Assembly: GCF_002906165.1 (NCBI RefSeq)
Contig: NZ_PPCN01000002.1
Coordinates: forward strand, 310,001-374,000
Direction of reading: 5' to 3'
Source of the DNA: Roseibium marinum
Lineage (GTDB): Bacteria; Pseudomonadota; Alphaproteobacteria; Rhizobiales; Stappiaceae
DNA: 64,000 bases
The position numbers were made by a program, and so were the translations under genes. How positions within the stretch are numbered: the stretch's first letter is position 1; each line of letters starts with the position of its first letter. Shown piece after piece: positions 1 to 10,077 of the stretch. Below the pieces are notes generated by a model. That model was not told the origin of the DNA and made no database searches. It saw only the letters and a list, made by a program, of their open reading frames with translations.

Positions 1-1424
1 AGGCCTTTCGGCAACTCCATGCCGCCCGGCAACTGGCCGGATTTGGCCATTTCCTCAAGCTCTTTCGGATCGACATCCGGCATACCGCCGCCCATGCCAC
101 CCATCAGCTTGCCGAGCATGCCTTTTTTCTTGCCCATAGACTTCATCATGTCGGCCATCTGGCGATGCATCTTCAGAAGCTTGTTGACTTCGGCCACCTG
201 AACGCCGGATCCAGCGGCAATGCGTTTCTTGCGGCTTGCCTTCAGGATGTCGGGTTTGCGGCGCTCCACGGACGTCATCGACTGAATGATCGCGACCTGG
301 CGCTTGAACACCTTGTCGTCGATATTGGATGCCTCGATCTGCTTTTTCATTTTGCCGACACCCGGCAGCATGCCCATCATGCCGGCCATGCCGCCGAGTT
401 TTTCCATCTGCTTGAGCTGCTCGGCGAGATCGTCCAGGTCGAATTGACCCTTCTGCATCTTTTTCGCCATCTTCGCGGCCTGCTCCGCATCGATGGCTTC
501 GGCCGCCTTCTCAACCAGCGAGACGATATCGCCCATTCCCAGGATGCGGTCGGCGATCCGCTTGGGATGAAAATCTTCCAGCGCGTCGGATTTTTCACCC
601 GTCCCGATCAGCTTGACCGGCTTGCCCGTCACCGCCTGCATGGAAAGGGCGGCGCCGCCGCGGCCGTCGCCATCCATTCGGGTCAGCGCGATACCGGTGA
701 TGCCGACCCGCTCGTCGAAACTCTTGGCAAGGTTGACCGCGTCCTGGCCGGTCAGGGAGTCGGCGACCAGCAGGATTTCATGAGGCTGGGCGGCGGCCTT
801 GACGTCGGCCATTTCCTTCATCAGCGGCTCGTCGATATGGATGCGGCCGGCGGTATCCAGCATCACCACATCGTACCCGCCGAGCTTGGCGGCGGACATC
901 GACCGTTTGGCGATCTCGACGGGTCCCTGGCCCTCGATGATCGGCAGCGTATCGATGCCGTTCTGTTCGCCCAGCACCTTCAGCTGTTCCTGGGCGGCCG
1001 GACGGCGGGTGTCCAGCGAAGCCATCAGCACCTTGCGCTTGTCGCGCTGGGTGAGGCGCCGCGCGAGCTTGGCGGTTGTCGTCGTCTTGCCCGAGCCCTG
1101 CAGGCCGACCATCATGATCGCCACCGGCGCCGGCGCGTTCAGATCGATCGGATGGGCCTCTTCACCGAGCATTTCGACAAGCTGATCGTGAACGATTTTC
1201 ACGACCATCTGGCCCGGCGTCACGGATTTGACGACTTCCGCGCCGACGGCCCGGTTGCGGACCTTGTCGGTGAAGGACCTTACGATCGGAAGGGCGACGT
1301 CAGCCTCGATCAGCGCGCGGCGGATCTCGCGCAGCGCTTCATTGACGTCATTTTCCGACAGAGCACCGCGGCCGGTGAGCTTGTCGAAAATACCGCTTAA
1401 TCGATCGGACAGGCTTTCAAACAT
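1..1424 (-). CDS. ffh: Signal recognition particle protein Ffh (3' end outside window)
   Basis: The reverse strand reads MFESLSDRLSGIFDKLTGRG from an ATG at 1424 and stays open to the window edge, giving about 474 codons without a stop. Ffh is the SRP GTPase that binds signal peptides of nascent inner-membrane proteins together with 4.5S RNA and delivers ribosomes to FtsY. Visible parts are an N-terminal helical domain, the P-loop GLQGSGKTTT, the DTRRPAA and LDTAGR motifs and TRMDGDGRGG of the G domain. A Met-rich M domain (MKKQIE, MHRQMADMMKSMGKKKGM, GGMGGGMP) follows. The last residues are missing because the window starts inside the gene. A GAGG-like ribosome site lies just upstream of the ATG. 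Identity is certain from the motifs. Confidence 0.97.
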   Translation of the reverse strand, partial: MFESLSDRLSGIFDKLTGRGALSENDVNEALREIRRALIEADVALPIVRSFTDKVRNRAVGAEVVKSVTPGQMVVKIVHDQLVEMLGEEAHPIDLNAPAPVAIMMVGLQGSGKTTTTAKLARRLTQRDKRKVLMASLDTRRPAAQEQLKVLGEQNGIDTLPIIEGQGPVEIAKRSMSAAKLGGYDVVMLDTAGRIHIDEPLMKEMADVKAAAQPHEILLVADSLTGQDAVNLAKSFDERVGITGIALTRMDGDGRGGAALSMQAVTGKPVKLIGTGEKSDALEDFHPKRIADRILGMGDIVSLVEKAAEAIDAEQAAKMAKKMQKGQFDLDDLAEQLKQMEKLGGMAGMMGMLPGVGKMKKQIEASNIDDKVFKRQVAIIQSMTSVERRKPDILKASRKKRIAAGSGVQVAEVNKLLKMHRQMADMMKSMGKKKGMLGKLMGGMGGGMPDVDPKELEEMAKSGQLPGGMELPKG

Positions 1425-1659
1425 CAACAGGTCCTCAGGTCGTCATTTCCGGGAGATCTCCCGAACCATATGGGCGAACGGGGCCCTAAATCCAAGCCGA
1501 TCAACCCGCGCAAAGCAGTTTCGCATCCGAGGGCGCGTCGCGCTGTCGGATGTTGACCTCCGGGATCTCTTTACGGGTCCCGGTCGGCGGATCGAATTGT
1601 CGTTCACTCATATGGAGTTCGGGGGTCTATGCCTGAAAGCATACGGAGAGTCAAGGAAA

Positions 1660-1683
1660 CCTGCCGGATTTTCCGGCGGCAGG
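1660..1683 (-). terminator. Hairpin terminator after the multicopper oxidase gene
   Basis: Two bases after the stop codon of the minus-strand oxidase, the arms CCTGCCG (1677-1683 read on the minus strand) and CGGCAGG (1660-1666) pair around a 10-nt loop. A T-rich run (TTTCCTT) follows on the minus strand. It separates the oxidase from ffh, so ffh probably uses its own promoter in 1425-1659. Confidence 0.6.
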
Positions 1684-1685
1684 CA

Positions 1686-3269
1686 TCACGAGACGGTAAA
1701 CGCGGCCATCATTCCGGAATCCTCATGTTCCAGGATATGACAATGCGCCATGTAGGGCCTGTCCCTGGTCGCCGGATAGTCGAAGCGCACCTGGATCTCC
1801 ACGGTTCCGCCTTTTGATATCGACGCCGTATCCTTCCAGCCCGCCATATAGGCCGGAGGCGCCTTTCCGTTGACGGAAACGATCCGGTACTGGCAGCCGT
1901 GAACATGCACCGGATGCTCCATGGCGTCCGTCCCCTCGGAAAACACCCAGCGTTGTTCCTGGTTCATGGCAACGTCGAAATTGACCTTGTCCAGGGCGAA
2001 GGATTTTCCGTTGATCGTGTTCGCCGACAACTGAACATCTTCCGGCAGTTTCGGCCCGTCGACCAGAAGTCTGGTCACGGCAGCGGCGATTTCGGCATTG
2101 ACTTCGCCGTTTTCCATCAGTTTCGGAAGACCGGCCTTCATGAAGATGCCCATGCCCTCCTTGTCCATGTTCATGCCGAAGACCAGTTTCTGGGTCTTCG
2201 CGTCAGCCGGGAGGTTCGCGAGGGGCGGCAGGGTCACCAGGGCATCGGGCAACCGGCCCTTCCCGTCCTTGTCCTCCGGCCGGAAGGTCATGACCGCCAA
2301 CGCCTTGTCGAACGGCGGCAGGTTCATGGCCATCTGATCGACGGGAAGCGTCATGAGATCGAAGGTGTTGCCGTCCCTGGCGTCGACCAGCAGCTCATAG
2401 CGCTCGCCCGCATTGACCATCAGATCTTTCAGCTCGACCGGCTCGGACAGCAGACCGCCATCGCTGCCGACCACGAAGAACGACTTGCCGCCTGACAGGG
2501 CCAGCTTGTAGCTCCGGGCGTTCGAGCCGTTCAGAATGCGCAGCCGCAACCAGCCTTTGGCGGTACGGGCCTGCGGATAAACGGCCCCGTTCACCAGCAT
2601 GGTGTCCCCCACATAGCCGACCGTGATGGCCGCCATGTTGAAGCGGTGAAAGAACGAACCGTCCTTGTTGAACCTTCGGTCCTGCAGGATGATCGGAATA
2701 TCGTCCACCCCCCATTCGGACGGCAGGCCCAGCGCATCGGCCTCGTCGTCGTCGATCAGGAACAGGCCAGCAAGGCCCTTGATCACCTGTTCGGCGGTTG
2801 TGGGATAATAATGCGGATGAAACCAGCATGTCGCCGCGGGCTGATCGATATTCAGCCGGGGCTCCCAGGACGCCCCCGGAGCGATGGCCTCCGCAGGGCC
2901 GCCATCGTCCTTGCCGGGAATTTTCAATCCATGCCAATGCATGGTGATCGGCTCGTCGAGCTCGTTGCGGACATTCATGGCGACGGTGTCGCCCCTGCGA
3001 ACCCTTATCGCCGGTCCGAGATACGGGCCGTTGATGCCATAAGTCGGCGTTTTCATCCCATCGATGAAACTCATTTCGCCGGCAACGGTACGAAGCGAAA
3101 TATTGCCTTTTGAATCAGGAAACAGCTGCTGAGGAATCGGCAGGGATGGCCGCTCGGTTGCCGCCCTTGCCATGCCGGTCAGCAGTCCCGGCAGAACAAG
3201 CGTGCCCGCGGTTCCTGCAAGAAACGCGCGCCGGTTGATATTCGGACGGAAAAGAACTGACGGCATCAT
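1686..3269 (-). CDS. cueO: Tat-exported multicopper oxidase, CueO-like
   Basis: This 527-residue protein starts with a twin-arginine signal (RRAFLAG at about 13-19, hydrophobic stretch, cut near ARA). All copper-ligand motifs are present: HWHG (111-114), HPH (151-153), HPVHVHG (about 452-458) and HCHILEHEDSGMM (509-521), which supply the type 1 site and the trinuclear cluster. The region after HWHG (GLKIPGKDDGGPAEAI) matches CueO-type cuprous oxidases better than SufI/FtsP, which lack the ligands. A Met-containing segment near residue 360 could bind Cu(I). The expected role is periplasmic oxidation of Cu(I) to protect against copper. It is transcribed alone, divergently from trkH. The substrate is inferred from family likeness. 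Confidence 0.88.
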   Translation of the reverse strand: MMPSVLFRPNINRRAFLAGTAGTLVLPGLLTGMARAATERPSLPIPQQLFPDSKGNISLRTVAGEMSFIDGMKTPTYGINGPYLGPAIRVRRGDTVAMNVRNELDEPITMHWHGLKIPGKDDGGPAEAIAPGASWEPRLNIDQPAATCWFHPHYYPTTAEQVIKGLAGLFLIDDDEADALGLPSEWGVDDIPIILQDRRFNKDGSFFHRFNMAAITVGYVGDTMLVNGAVYPQARTAKGWLRLRILNGSNARSYKLALSGGKSFFVVGSDGGLLSEPVELKDLMVNAGERYELLVDARDGNTFDLMTLPVDQMAMNLPPFDKALAVMTFRPEDKDGKGRLPDALVTLPPLANLPADAKTQKLVFGMNMDKEGMGIFMKAGLPKLMENGEVNAEIAAAVTRLLVDGPKLPEDVQLSANTINGKSFALDKVNFDVAMNQEQRWVFSEGTDAMEHPVHVHGCQYRIVSVNGKAPPAYMAGWKDTASISKGGTVEIQVRFDYPATRDRPYMAHCHILEHEDSGMMAAFTVS

Positions 3270-3586
3270 GCACCCCGCGCTGAACGTTTCCCTGAACCAG
3301 GACCGTGAAATGCGGACCGCTTCGTCCGGCTAAATCGATCTGGATTTAAAAGGGTGTGACCCTGCCAAGGGTCCTCGGTAAAAATTACAATTTTCTTACG
3401 TAGCGGCTCCTGTCACAGTATTTTTCGCTCGAACCAGCCCTTCCGCATTCTTTCGGGCCAAATCAGCGTCCGCAACGGGACTGTTTTCCCTCTTGCCTTG
3501 CTTTTGGCACCGCACAAGTGGATAAGGGCGTCATCTGATACTTTCGACTGCCGTTCAGACAGCCGTCCATCCCGGATGCTCGGTAA
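3270..3586. promoter_or_regulatory. Divergent promoter region between cueO-like gene and trkH
   Basis: This 317-bp gap carries no convincing gene. It contains a perfect 6-bp-arm palindrome, GACCCT-GCCA-AGGGTC, at 3358-3373, about 90 bp upstream of the oxidase start, followed by an AT-rich stretch (3380-3425). The palindrome could be a metal-regulator operator. It is shorter than a typical MerR/CueR site, so the assignment is only a suggestion. Confidence 0.4.
3358..3373. promoter_or_regulatory. Palindrome, possible operator for the copper oxidase gene
   Basis: The sequence GACCCTGCCAAGGGTC has perfect 6-bp arms around a 4-bp centre and lies between two divergent genes. Its position upstream of a copper-detoxifying oxidase makes a copper-responsive regulator plausible. 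No regulator gene is adjacent in the window. Confidence 0.35.
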
Positions 3587-5026
3587 ATGAATTTTCGAGC
3601 TATAGCCTTACCGATCGGCCGTTTGCTCATCCTGATTTCGTTGTTGATGATCATCCCAGCAATTGCCGACGCATTTGCGGCGCACCCGGATTGGCGCGTC
3701 TTTCTCGTCTCCGGTCTGCTCCTGGGAACGGCCGGTATCCTGACGACAATAGCCTTTCGGGGCGAAAAGCCGCCGATCCATTTTCGCGAAGCGATCGTGT
3801 TCGTGAACGCTTCCTGGTTCGCTTTTTCCCTTGCCGCAGCCGTTCCCTTCTATTTCAGCGGTCTGGGGATCAGCTTTACGGACGCCTTTTTCGAAGCGGT
3901 CTCTGGACTGACCACGACCGGTTCGACCGTGTTGACCGGCCTTGACGGATTTCCGCCCGGCATCCTGCTCTGGCGTGCCCTGCTGCAATGGGTTGGGGGA
4001 ATCGGTGTCGTCGCGCTCGGGATCTGGCTGCTGCCGGGCCTGAGGGTTGGCGGCAGCCAGCTCTTCGCACTGGAATCGTCGGAAAAAACCAGCAAGCCTT
4101 ACGGCAAGATCGCACCGTTCGTCTATCGGCTGCTTGTGCTTTACGGCACCCTGACCCTCGGCTGCCTGCTTCTCTACCGGCTTTGCGGCATGAGCTTTTT
4201 CAACGCCATCGTCCATTCCATGACGACGGTCTCCACGGGCGGGTTTTCCACCTCCGACCGGTCCTTTTCCCAGTTTTCCGGTACTGCGGTCTACTGGGTC
4301 GCAAGTCTGTTCATGCTGTTGTCCAGCGTACCGTTTCTGTATCTGATAAGAAGCCTGGAACGCAGACGTTTCGACAGGGACACACAAATCGGTCTTCTGC
4401 TTTTCTTCGTGACCGCCGCATCCTTCGGCGTCTTTTATTTCGAACGCTTTATCGTGCATGACACACCGTTCCACATGTTCACGCTGGCGGTGTTCAATGT
4501 TGTCTCCGTCATCACCACGACCGGCTACGCCGCGAACGACTACCTCCAGTTCGGACCGGCCGTGATCGCGATCTTTTTCGTTCTGACCTTCTTCGGCGGC
4601 TGCAGCGGCTCGACGGCCGGCGGTTTCAAGATGTTCCGCATCGCGGTCCTGACCAGCTATATCCAGTCATTGTTACGCAGGATCGTGCGCCCGCACCGGG
4701 TGGCGGAACCGCGATATCAGGGACATGCCGTCACCGGCAACGTTCTTGAGGGAATTCTGATTTTCGCGGTTCTTTACACGGGTGCATTCGCGGCGTTTTC
4801 CGTGATTTACATGATGCTGGATCTCGATCTGGAAACCGCTTTGAGCGCCTCGATCACGGCGCTTGCGAATGTCGGCCCCGGCGTCGGCAATATCATCGGT
4901 CCCTCCGGGACCTTTCAGACACTGCCGGATGCCGCCAAGTGGTTCCTGGCCCTGGAAATGATCATCGGCCGGCTTGAAATCATCGCTGCAATTCTTCTGC
5001 TGACCCCTGACTACTGGCTCGACTGA
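3587..5026 (+). CDS. trkH: TrkH-type potassium uptake protein
   Basis: This 479-residue integral membrane protein has the four pore repeats of the Trk/Ktr/HKT family. Selectivity-filter loops are visible as TTTGST (about 107-112), STGGFST (about 216-222), TTTGYA (about 306-311) and ANVGPG (about 426-431). Ten or so hydrophobic segments are spread through the sequence. It would form the membrane pore for K+ uptake together with cytoplasmic TrkA, which is not in this window. The length is typical for TrkH. The gene stands alone, divergent from the copper oxidase and convergent with the EF-hand gene. The assigned ATG has only a weak ribosome-binding site, so a slightly different start is possible. 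Confidence 0.93.
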   Translation: MNFRAIALPIGRLLILISLLMIIPAIADAFAAHPDWRVFLVSGLLLGTAGILTTIAFRGEKPPIHFREAIVFVNASWFAFSLAAAVPFYFSGLGISFTDAFFEAVSGLTTTGSTVLTGLDGFPPGILLWRALLQWVGGIGVVALGIWLLPGLRVGGSQLFALESSEKTSKPYGKIAPFVYRLLVLYGTLTLGCLLLYRLCGMSFFNAIVHSMTTVSTGGFSTSDRSFSQFSGTAVYWVASLFMLLSSVPFLYLIRSLERRRFDRDTQIGLLLFFVTAASFGVFYFERFIVHDTPFHMFTLAVFNVVSVITTTGYAANDYLQFGPAVIAIFFVLTFFGGCSGSTAGGFKMFRIAVLTSYIQSLLRRIVRPHRVAEPRYQGHAVTGNVLEGILIFAVLYTGAFAAFSVIYMMLDLDLETALSASITALANVGPGVGNIIGPSGTFQTLPDAAKWFLALEMIIGRLEIIAAILLLTPDYWLD

Positions 5027-5033
5027 CACGACC

Positions 5034-5067
5034 AAAAAACCACCGCCGGGATAACTGTCCCGGCGGT
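5034..5067 (-). terminator. Rho-independent terminator of the EF-hand gene
   Basis: Arms ACCGCCGGG (5042-5050) and CCCGGCGGT (5059-5067) pair perfectly around an 8-nt loop. On the minus strand the stem is followed by GG and six T residues (A run at 5034-5039 on the plus strand). It therefore serves the leftward EF-hand gene, and it also closes the convergent space after trkH. Confidence 0.85.
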
Positions 5068-5120
5068 GATCAGACAATCCGCTGTGCGCACAGCGGAGGG
5101 GTAATTGCCTGAAGCCGGAA

Positions 5121-5351
5121 TTACGGCTGAACGGTTTCGAATTCGTCCGGATCCAGAAGGTTGTCCTGGTTCATGTCGGCGGCATTGAAAACGTCTTCGG
5201 ACAGGCTCGGCACGGCGGCCGAAATCTCTTCGAAGGTGACGAACCCGTCCTGGTTGCTGTCGACGGCATCAAACGACATGCCCTGTGCGAGCGCTGCGGT
5301 GGAAGCTGTGAAAGCACCGACAAGAAGAGCAGCTGTAAGACGTTTGGACAT
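5121..5351 (-). CDS. Small exported EF-hand calcium-binding protein
   Basis: This 76-residue protein has a signal peptide (MSKRLTAALLVGAFTASTAALA, cut before QGMSF) and two EF-hand loops: DSNQDGFVTFEE (about 31-42) and DMNQDNLLDPDE (about 59-70). Both loops have acidic or polar residues at the calcium-ligand positions and Glu at position 12. It is expected in the periplasm as a Ca2+-binding protein of unknown partner. The start is supported by a strong GGAGG ribosome site upstream (5358-5362 on the plus strand as CCTCC). It is followed by a strong terminator, so it looks monocistronic. Confidence 0.85.
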   Translation of the reverse strand: MSKRLTAALLVGAFTASTAALAQGMSFDAVDSNQDGFVTFEEISAAVPSLSEDVFNAADMNQDNLLDPDEFETVQP

Positions 5352-5674
5352 GATTTAACCTCCAAGGGTTTGGTTTTTCAGGCTTAACCGCGCCAATGAG
5401 CCTCAATCGACTCCGCGTGGAAAGCCTGCCATTCCGTCCATTCACCGAGCCCCTGCGACCCGCTGAACCGGAACGGGCAGACAGTGCTGCGGGATCTCGA
5501 CTGCCCAATGGCTGCTCTTGGGAAAGGTCACGGCATTGTTGTGACTGACAATTCGATTCAGCCACCGGCCGGTCAAAATCATGTCATTTTTGACGATTTC
5601 CGGCGGATGTACGGCTGAAAAATTCAATCAAGGCGTTTATTTTTCAAACCGGCCTGCCGCTCTGGCCCGGATCG
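5352..5674. other. Intergenic region upstream of the EF-hand gene
   Basis: This 323-bp stretch lies between the EF-hand start and the end of the yggS-type gene. The short reading frames here have no ribosome sites or recognisable domains. It should hold the promoter of the EF-hand gene. I see no clear repeat or hairpin. Confidence 0.4.
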
Positions 5675-6346
5675 TCACGCATAATCACGCTCACCGAAGA
5701 TCGCCGAACCGACGCGGACACAGGTCGCACCGAAGCCGATGGCGATCCTGTAATCGGAAGACATGCCCATGGAAAGCTGGTTCAAGCCGTTGCGCCCGGC
5801 GATCTTTTCCAAAAGCGCGAAATGCTCTCCCGGCGCTTCGTCCACGGGCGGAATGCACATCAGACCGACGATATTCAGCCCAACTTCTTCCCGGCAGTCC
5901 TTTACAAAGGCATCGACGTCTTTCGGAGCTATACCGGCCTTTTGCGATTCCTCGCCCGTATTGACCTGGATGAAGCAGGGCAGATCCCTTTCCTGTCGGT
6001 CCATTTCCGCTTTCAGGGCCCTGGCGATCTTTGGCCGGTCGACCGTGTGAATGACATCGAAGGTCGCCACGGCCTCCTTTGCCTTGTTCGATTGCAGCGG
6101 GCCGATAAGATGCAGCTCGATCCCTTCAAAGTCTTCACGCAAACCCGGCCATTTGCCCATGGCTTCCTGAACCCGGTTTTCACCGAACACGCGCTGTCCG
6201 GCCTCCAGAACCGGACGGATGACCTCCGCGTCATACGTCTTAGATACCGCAATCAGGGAAACGGAACCCTCCTTGCGGCCATACGCGGCCTCGGAGCTGC
6301 GTATTTCGGCCCTTACCTCTTCCAGACGATCGGTTGCAGACACCAT
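5675..6346 (-). CDS. YggS/PROSC-family PLP homeostasis protein
   Basis: This 223-residue protein belongs to the YggS/PLPBP family. These are single-domain TIM-barrel proteins that bind pyridoxal 5'-phosphate and buffer free PLP, with effects on amino-acid pools. The PLP lysine lies in AVSKTY near the N-terminus. Other family signatures are FGENRVQEA, HLIGPLQSNK, HTVDR, VNTGEE, LMCIPP and LSMGMSSDYRIAIGFGATCVRVGSAIFG. The reading frame extends 27 codons further upstream. The ATG at 6346 is preferred because it has GGAG six bases upstream and matches the usual N-terminus. The neighbours give no operon context. Confidence 0.93.
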   Translation of the reverse strand: MVSATDRLEEVRAEIRSSEAAYGRKEGSVSLIAVSKTYDAEVIRPVLEAGQRVFGENRVQEAMGKWPGLREDFEGIELHLIGPLQSNKAKEAVATFDVIHTVDRPKIARALKAEMDRQERDLPCFIQVNTGEESQKAGIAPKDVDAFVKDCREEVGLNIVGLMCIPPVDEAPGEHFALLEKIAGRNGLNQLSMGMSSDYRIAIGFGATCVRVGSAIFGERDYA

Positions 6347-6562
6347 GAAATGCTCCAGTTGGACAGCGGCGATGAACCAGGCACCGGCACCGGCAAAGAG
6401 ACGCGCCGCCGGTGTCGGCCCTGGCACCTCTTAGCAGATTCATGAAAATCCCTTCAAACCCTTCTTGATATTCCTCGCGTTTGCAGGAAGGTCTTACGCC
6501 TTTGTTCATTTCTTTTGCCCACGATCCGCGCCTATGAACCAGTACATTTCCCGATATCGCGA

Positions 6563-7303
6563 ATGACCTCAGTTGGATTCCGCGCATTTGCGGTGGTCGT
6601 CGCGCTCGTTTTCCAGTGCGCTGCCGCGAATTCCGAGACCTTCACCTTCGCGGTCGGCGACTGGCCACCCTTCACTTCACGCGACGCTCCCGGCTTTGGG
6701 ATGCACGCACAGAAGGTTACCGAGACTTTCCGGGCCGCCGGACACGACGTCCGCTTCGAATTCCTCCCTTGGCTCCGGTCGTTCGAAATGACCCGGCACG
6801 GCACCCTGCCCGCGACTTTTTCCTGGATTTTCGAAAAGGAAAGAGCAGAGGATTTTATCTATCCGGAAACGCCCATAGCTCTGGCCAGCTTCGTCTACTT
6901 CTACCGCAAGGACCGGTTTCCGGCCGGCCTGCAGGCCCTGTCCTTCGAGGAAGTCGCAGCGCGCGGGCTGACCGTCGTGGGCATTCCCGGCTACTGGTAT
7001 CAGGCACCACTCGAAAAGGCCGGTGTCCTCTTTCAGGCGGTACCGGAGGAAGAACAGGCGTGGAATATGCTCGCGCGCGGCCGGGCGGACCTTTATATCG
7101 AGATCGACCGTGTCGGCCGGGCGCACAGTCGCGCCGTCCTGGATGATGCGGCGGAGTCCATCGCCATGTCGGAACCCATCCGTGTCTATCCGCTGTATAT
7201 TCTCTTCAGCAAGACCCACCCGGACGGCGCACGGATGAAGAACATCTGGGACGCGCAGGCGGACCCGGCACGTATTTCTTCCGCCGGACCGGCGATCCGA
7301 TAG
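6563..7303 (+). CDS. Periplasmic solute-binding-like protein (SBP_bac_3 type)
   Basis: This protein of about 246 residues has a signal peptide (MTSVGFRAFAVVVALVFQCAAANS) and then begins TFTFAVGDWPPFTS, the typical first strand of the family 3 extracellular solute-binding fold. Aromatic and Arg-containing segments (FEFLPWLRSFEMTRHG, DFIYPETPIA, GIPGYWYQAPLEKAG, GRADLYIEID) fit stand-alone members related to PhnD/ArtJ-like proteins. No permease or ATPase gene is adjacent, so it may be an orphan sensor or binding protein. The first in-frame ATG is at 6515, but 6563 gives a clean signal peptide. The ligand is unknown. Confidence 0.75.
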   Translation: MTSVGFRAFAVVVALVFQCAAANSETFTFAVGDWPPFTSRDAPGFGMHAQKVTETFRAAGHDVRFEFLPWLRSFEMTRHGTLPATFSWIFEKERAEDFIYPETPIALASFVYFYRKDRFPAGLQALSFEEVAARGLTVVGIPGYWYQAPLEKAGVLFQAVPEEEQAWNMLARGRADLYIEIDRVGRAHSRAVLDDAAESIAMSEPIRVYPLYILFSKTHPDGARMKNIWDAQADPARISSAGPAIR

Positions 7304-7455
7304 CTTTACGAATGCGGCATTGCGAAATAAACAGGCAACTGCGAGATCAATCTCTTCTCACATGTTGACCCCGGACCTGATTTCTGGTGACAGTCCGGCA
7401 GTCAATCATTCAGGAATTCCGCCAGTTCAGGCGGCAGGAACAGACGGCGCATTTG

Positions 7456-10077
7456 ATGGCAACGGAACGGTATAACGCGCGCGAAGTGGAAGCGCGCTGG
7501 CAGAAGATCTGGAACGACAAGGACGTTTTCGTCACCCATAACGACGATCCGCGCGATAAATATTATGTCCTTGAAATGTTCCCCTATCCGTCCGGGCGCA
7601 TTCACATGGGCCATGTGCGCAACTATGCGATGGGCGATGTCGTCGCCCGCTACAAGCGCGCCAGGGGCTTCAACGTCCTCCACCCGATGGGCTGGGACGC
7701 CTTCGGCATGCCGGCGGAAAACGCCGCGATGCAGAACAAGGTTCATCCCAAGGACTGGACCTACGACAATATCGCCGCCATGCGCGAGCAGCTCAAGATC
7801 ATGGGCCTGTCGCTCGACTGGAGCCGGGAATTCGCGACCTGCGATGTCGGCTATTACACCCAGCAGCAGCGCCTCTTCCTGAAATTCCTGGACGCAGGTC
7901 TGGTCTACCGCAAGAACGCCAAGGTCAACTGGGACCCTGTCGACATGACCGTGCTGGCGAACGAACAGGTCATCGACGGCCGTGGCTGGCGGTCGGGCGC
8001 GTTGGTCGAACAACGCGAACTGACCCAGTGGTTCTTCCGCATTTCCGATTATTCGGAGGAACTGCTGGAGGCGATCGACGATCTGGACCGTTGGCCGGAC
8101 AAAGTCCGTCTGATGCAGAAAAACTGGATCGGCCGGTCCGAAGGCCTGCGCATCCGTTTTGAATTCACGCAGGCCGCTCCGACAGGCGACGAGACCCTGG
8201 AGATCTTCACGACGCGTCCGGACACCCTGTTCGGCGCTTCCTTCATGGGTCTCTCCCCGGATCATCCGGTCTCGGTCAGGCTTGCGGAAGATAATCCGCA
8301 ACTCAAATCCTTCATCGAGGAATGCCGCAGGGTTGGAACCTCCGAGGAAGCTATTGAAAAGGCAGAGAAAAAAGGTGTCGATACCGGACTGCGCGTCAAG
8401 CACCCGCTCGACAGCTCGGTCGAGCTGCCGGTCTATGTCGCCAATTTCATCCTGATGGACTACGGAACCGGCGCCATTTTCGGTTGTCCGGCCCATGACC
8501 AGCGCGACCTCGACTTTGCCCGCAAATACGGCCTGCCGGTGAAGCCGGTCGTCCTGCCGAACGGAGCCGATCCGGCAAGCTTTGAAATCGGCGACGACGC
8601 TTTCACCGATGAGGGCGCCATCTTCAATTCCGCTTTCATGGACGGTCTGTCCATTCCCGATGCGAAGGAAGCCATTGCCGGCAAGCTGGAAGCCATCACG
8701 GTTGACGGTGCTCCGCAGGCCGCGCGCCAGGTGAATTACCGTTTGCGCGACTGGGGCATTTCGCGCCAGCGCTATTGGGGCTGCCCGATCCCGGTCATTC
8801 ACTGCGATGACTGCGGCGTCATTCCCGAAAAGGATGAAAACCTGCCGGTTGAACTGCCGGAAGATATCAATTTCGACAAGCCCGGCAATCCTCTCGACCG
8901 CCATCCGACCTGGCGCGAGACCACCTGCCCGAAATGCGGCAAGCCGGCGAAACGCGAAACCGACACCATGGACACCTTCGTGGATTCCTCCTGGTATTTC
9001 GCCCGCTTTACCGCGCCGGACTGCGACCAGCCGACGGATCCCGCGGCCGCCAATGGTTGGCTGCCGGTCGATCAGTATATCGGTGGCATCGAACACGCGA
9101 TCCTGCACCTGCTCTATTCCCGCTTTTTCACACGGGCGATGCAGAAGGTCGGCGCCCTGGATCTGAAGGAACCTTTCAAGGGTCTCTTCACGCAGGGCAT
9201 GGTGACCCATGAAACCTACCGGCTGGGTGAAGGCGGCAACGGCCGCTGGATCTCCCCCGCCGAAATCCGTATCGAGGATAACGGCGGCAGCCGCCGGGCC
9301 GTTCTGCTGGAAACCGGTGACGAAGTGTCCATCGGCTCGATCGAAAAAATGTCGAAGTCGAAAAAGAACACTGTCGATCCGACAGACATCATCGACACTT
9401 ACGGCGCGGATACCGCGCGCTGGTTCATGTTGTCCGACAGCCCTCCGGAGCGTGACGTTATCTGGACCGAGGACGGCGTTCAGGGCGCTTGGCGTTTTGT
9501 GCAGCGCGTCTGGCGCCTGATCGGCGATATCGCGGAAAGGACCGAACCGCGCGGCGGCAAGGCCCCCGAGGTTTCCGGCAAAGCGCTGGAATTGCGCCGC
9601 GCCAGCCACAAGACCCTGGCGGCGGTTTCCGGCGATCTGGAGAACCTCGGCTTTAACCGTGCGGTCGCAAGGCTCTATGAGTTGGTCAACACCATCGGCA
9701 AGGCTCTGAATGAAAGCCTGGACGACACAGCGATGGAATACGCGGTCCGCGAGGCAGCTGATTTTCTGGTGCATATGATGGCGCCGATGATGCCGCATCT
9801 GGCGGAAGAATGCTGGTCCGCCATCGGTCACGACAACCTGATATCCGAAGCCAAATGGCCGCAAGCGGACGAGGCGCTCCTTGTCGAGGATTCCGTCACC
9901 TACCCGATCCAGATCAACGGCAAGCGGCGCGGTGAACTGACCATTGCAAAAGAGGCTTCCAAAGAGGAGGTCGAAGCGGCTACCTTGGCGCTGGACATCG
10001 TTCAAAAGGCACTGGCCGGAAGTTCGCCGAAAAAGCTCATCGTTGTACCGCAAAGGATCGTGAATGTCGTTGTTTGA
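7456..10077 (+). CDS. leuS: Leucyl-tRNA synthetase
   Basis: This class I aminoacyl-tRNA synthetase has 873 residues, the usual bacterial length. It carries the HIGH-like signature HMGHVRNY (about 47-54) and the KMSKS motif (KMSKSKKN, about 632-639). The inserted CP1 editing domain, with GCPAHDQRD, lies between them. A Cys pair (CGK) and the C-terminal anticodon-binding and LeuS-specific domains follow. It charges tRNA-Leu in the cytoplasm. An upstream ATG at 7387 is in frame, but the ATG at 7456 matches the family N-terminus ([16 protein letters not shown]) and has AGGAA upstream. The stop overlaps the start of lptE by 14 bases, indicating translational coupling. Confidence 0.98.
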   Translation: MATERYNAREVEARWQKIWNDKDVFVTHNDDPRDKYYVLEMFPYPSGRIHMGHVRNYAMGDVVARYKRARGFNVLHPMGWDAFGMPAENAAMQNKVHPKDWTYDNIAAMREQLKIMGLSLDWSREFATCDVGYYTQQQRLFLKFLDAGLVYRKNAKVNWDPVDMTVLANEQVIDGRGWRSGALVEQRELTQWFFRISDYSEELLEAIDDLDRWPDKVRLMQKNWIGRSEGLRIRFEFTQAAPTGDETLEIFTTRPDTLFGASFMGLSPDHPVSVRLAEDNPQLKSFIEECRRVGTSEEAIEKAEKKGVDTGLRVKHPLDSSVELPVYVANFILMDYGTGAIFGCPAHDQRDLDFARKYGLPVKPVVLPNGADPASFEIGDDAFTDEGAIFNSAFMDGLSIPDAKEAIAGKLEAITVDGAPQAARQVNYRLRDWGISRQRYWGCPIPVIHCDDCGVIPEKDENLPVELPEDINFDKPGNPLDRHPTWRETTCPKCGKPAKRETDTMDTFVDSSWYFARFTAPDCDQPTDPAAANGWLPVDQYIGGIEHAILHLLYSRFFTRAMQKVGALDLKEPFKGLFTQGMVTHETYRLGEGGNGRWISPAEIRIEDNGGSRRAVLLETGDEVSIGSIEKMSKSKKNTVDPTDIIDTYGADTARWFMLSDSPPERDVIWTEDGVQGAWRFVQRVWRLIGDIAERTEPRGGKAPEVSGKALELRRASHKTLAAVSGDLENLGFNRAVARLYELVNTIGKALNESLDDTAMEYAVREAADFLVHMMAPMMPHLAEECWSAIGHDNLISEAKWPQADEALLVEDSVTYPIQINGKRRGELTIAKEASKEEVEAATLALDIVQKALAGSSPKKLIVVPQRIVNVVV

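Noticed and set aside
5442-5627. Short minus-strand frames upstream of the EF-hand gene
   Set aside because: No ribosome site, biased composition, and the stretch is needed as promoter space.
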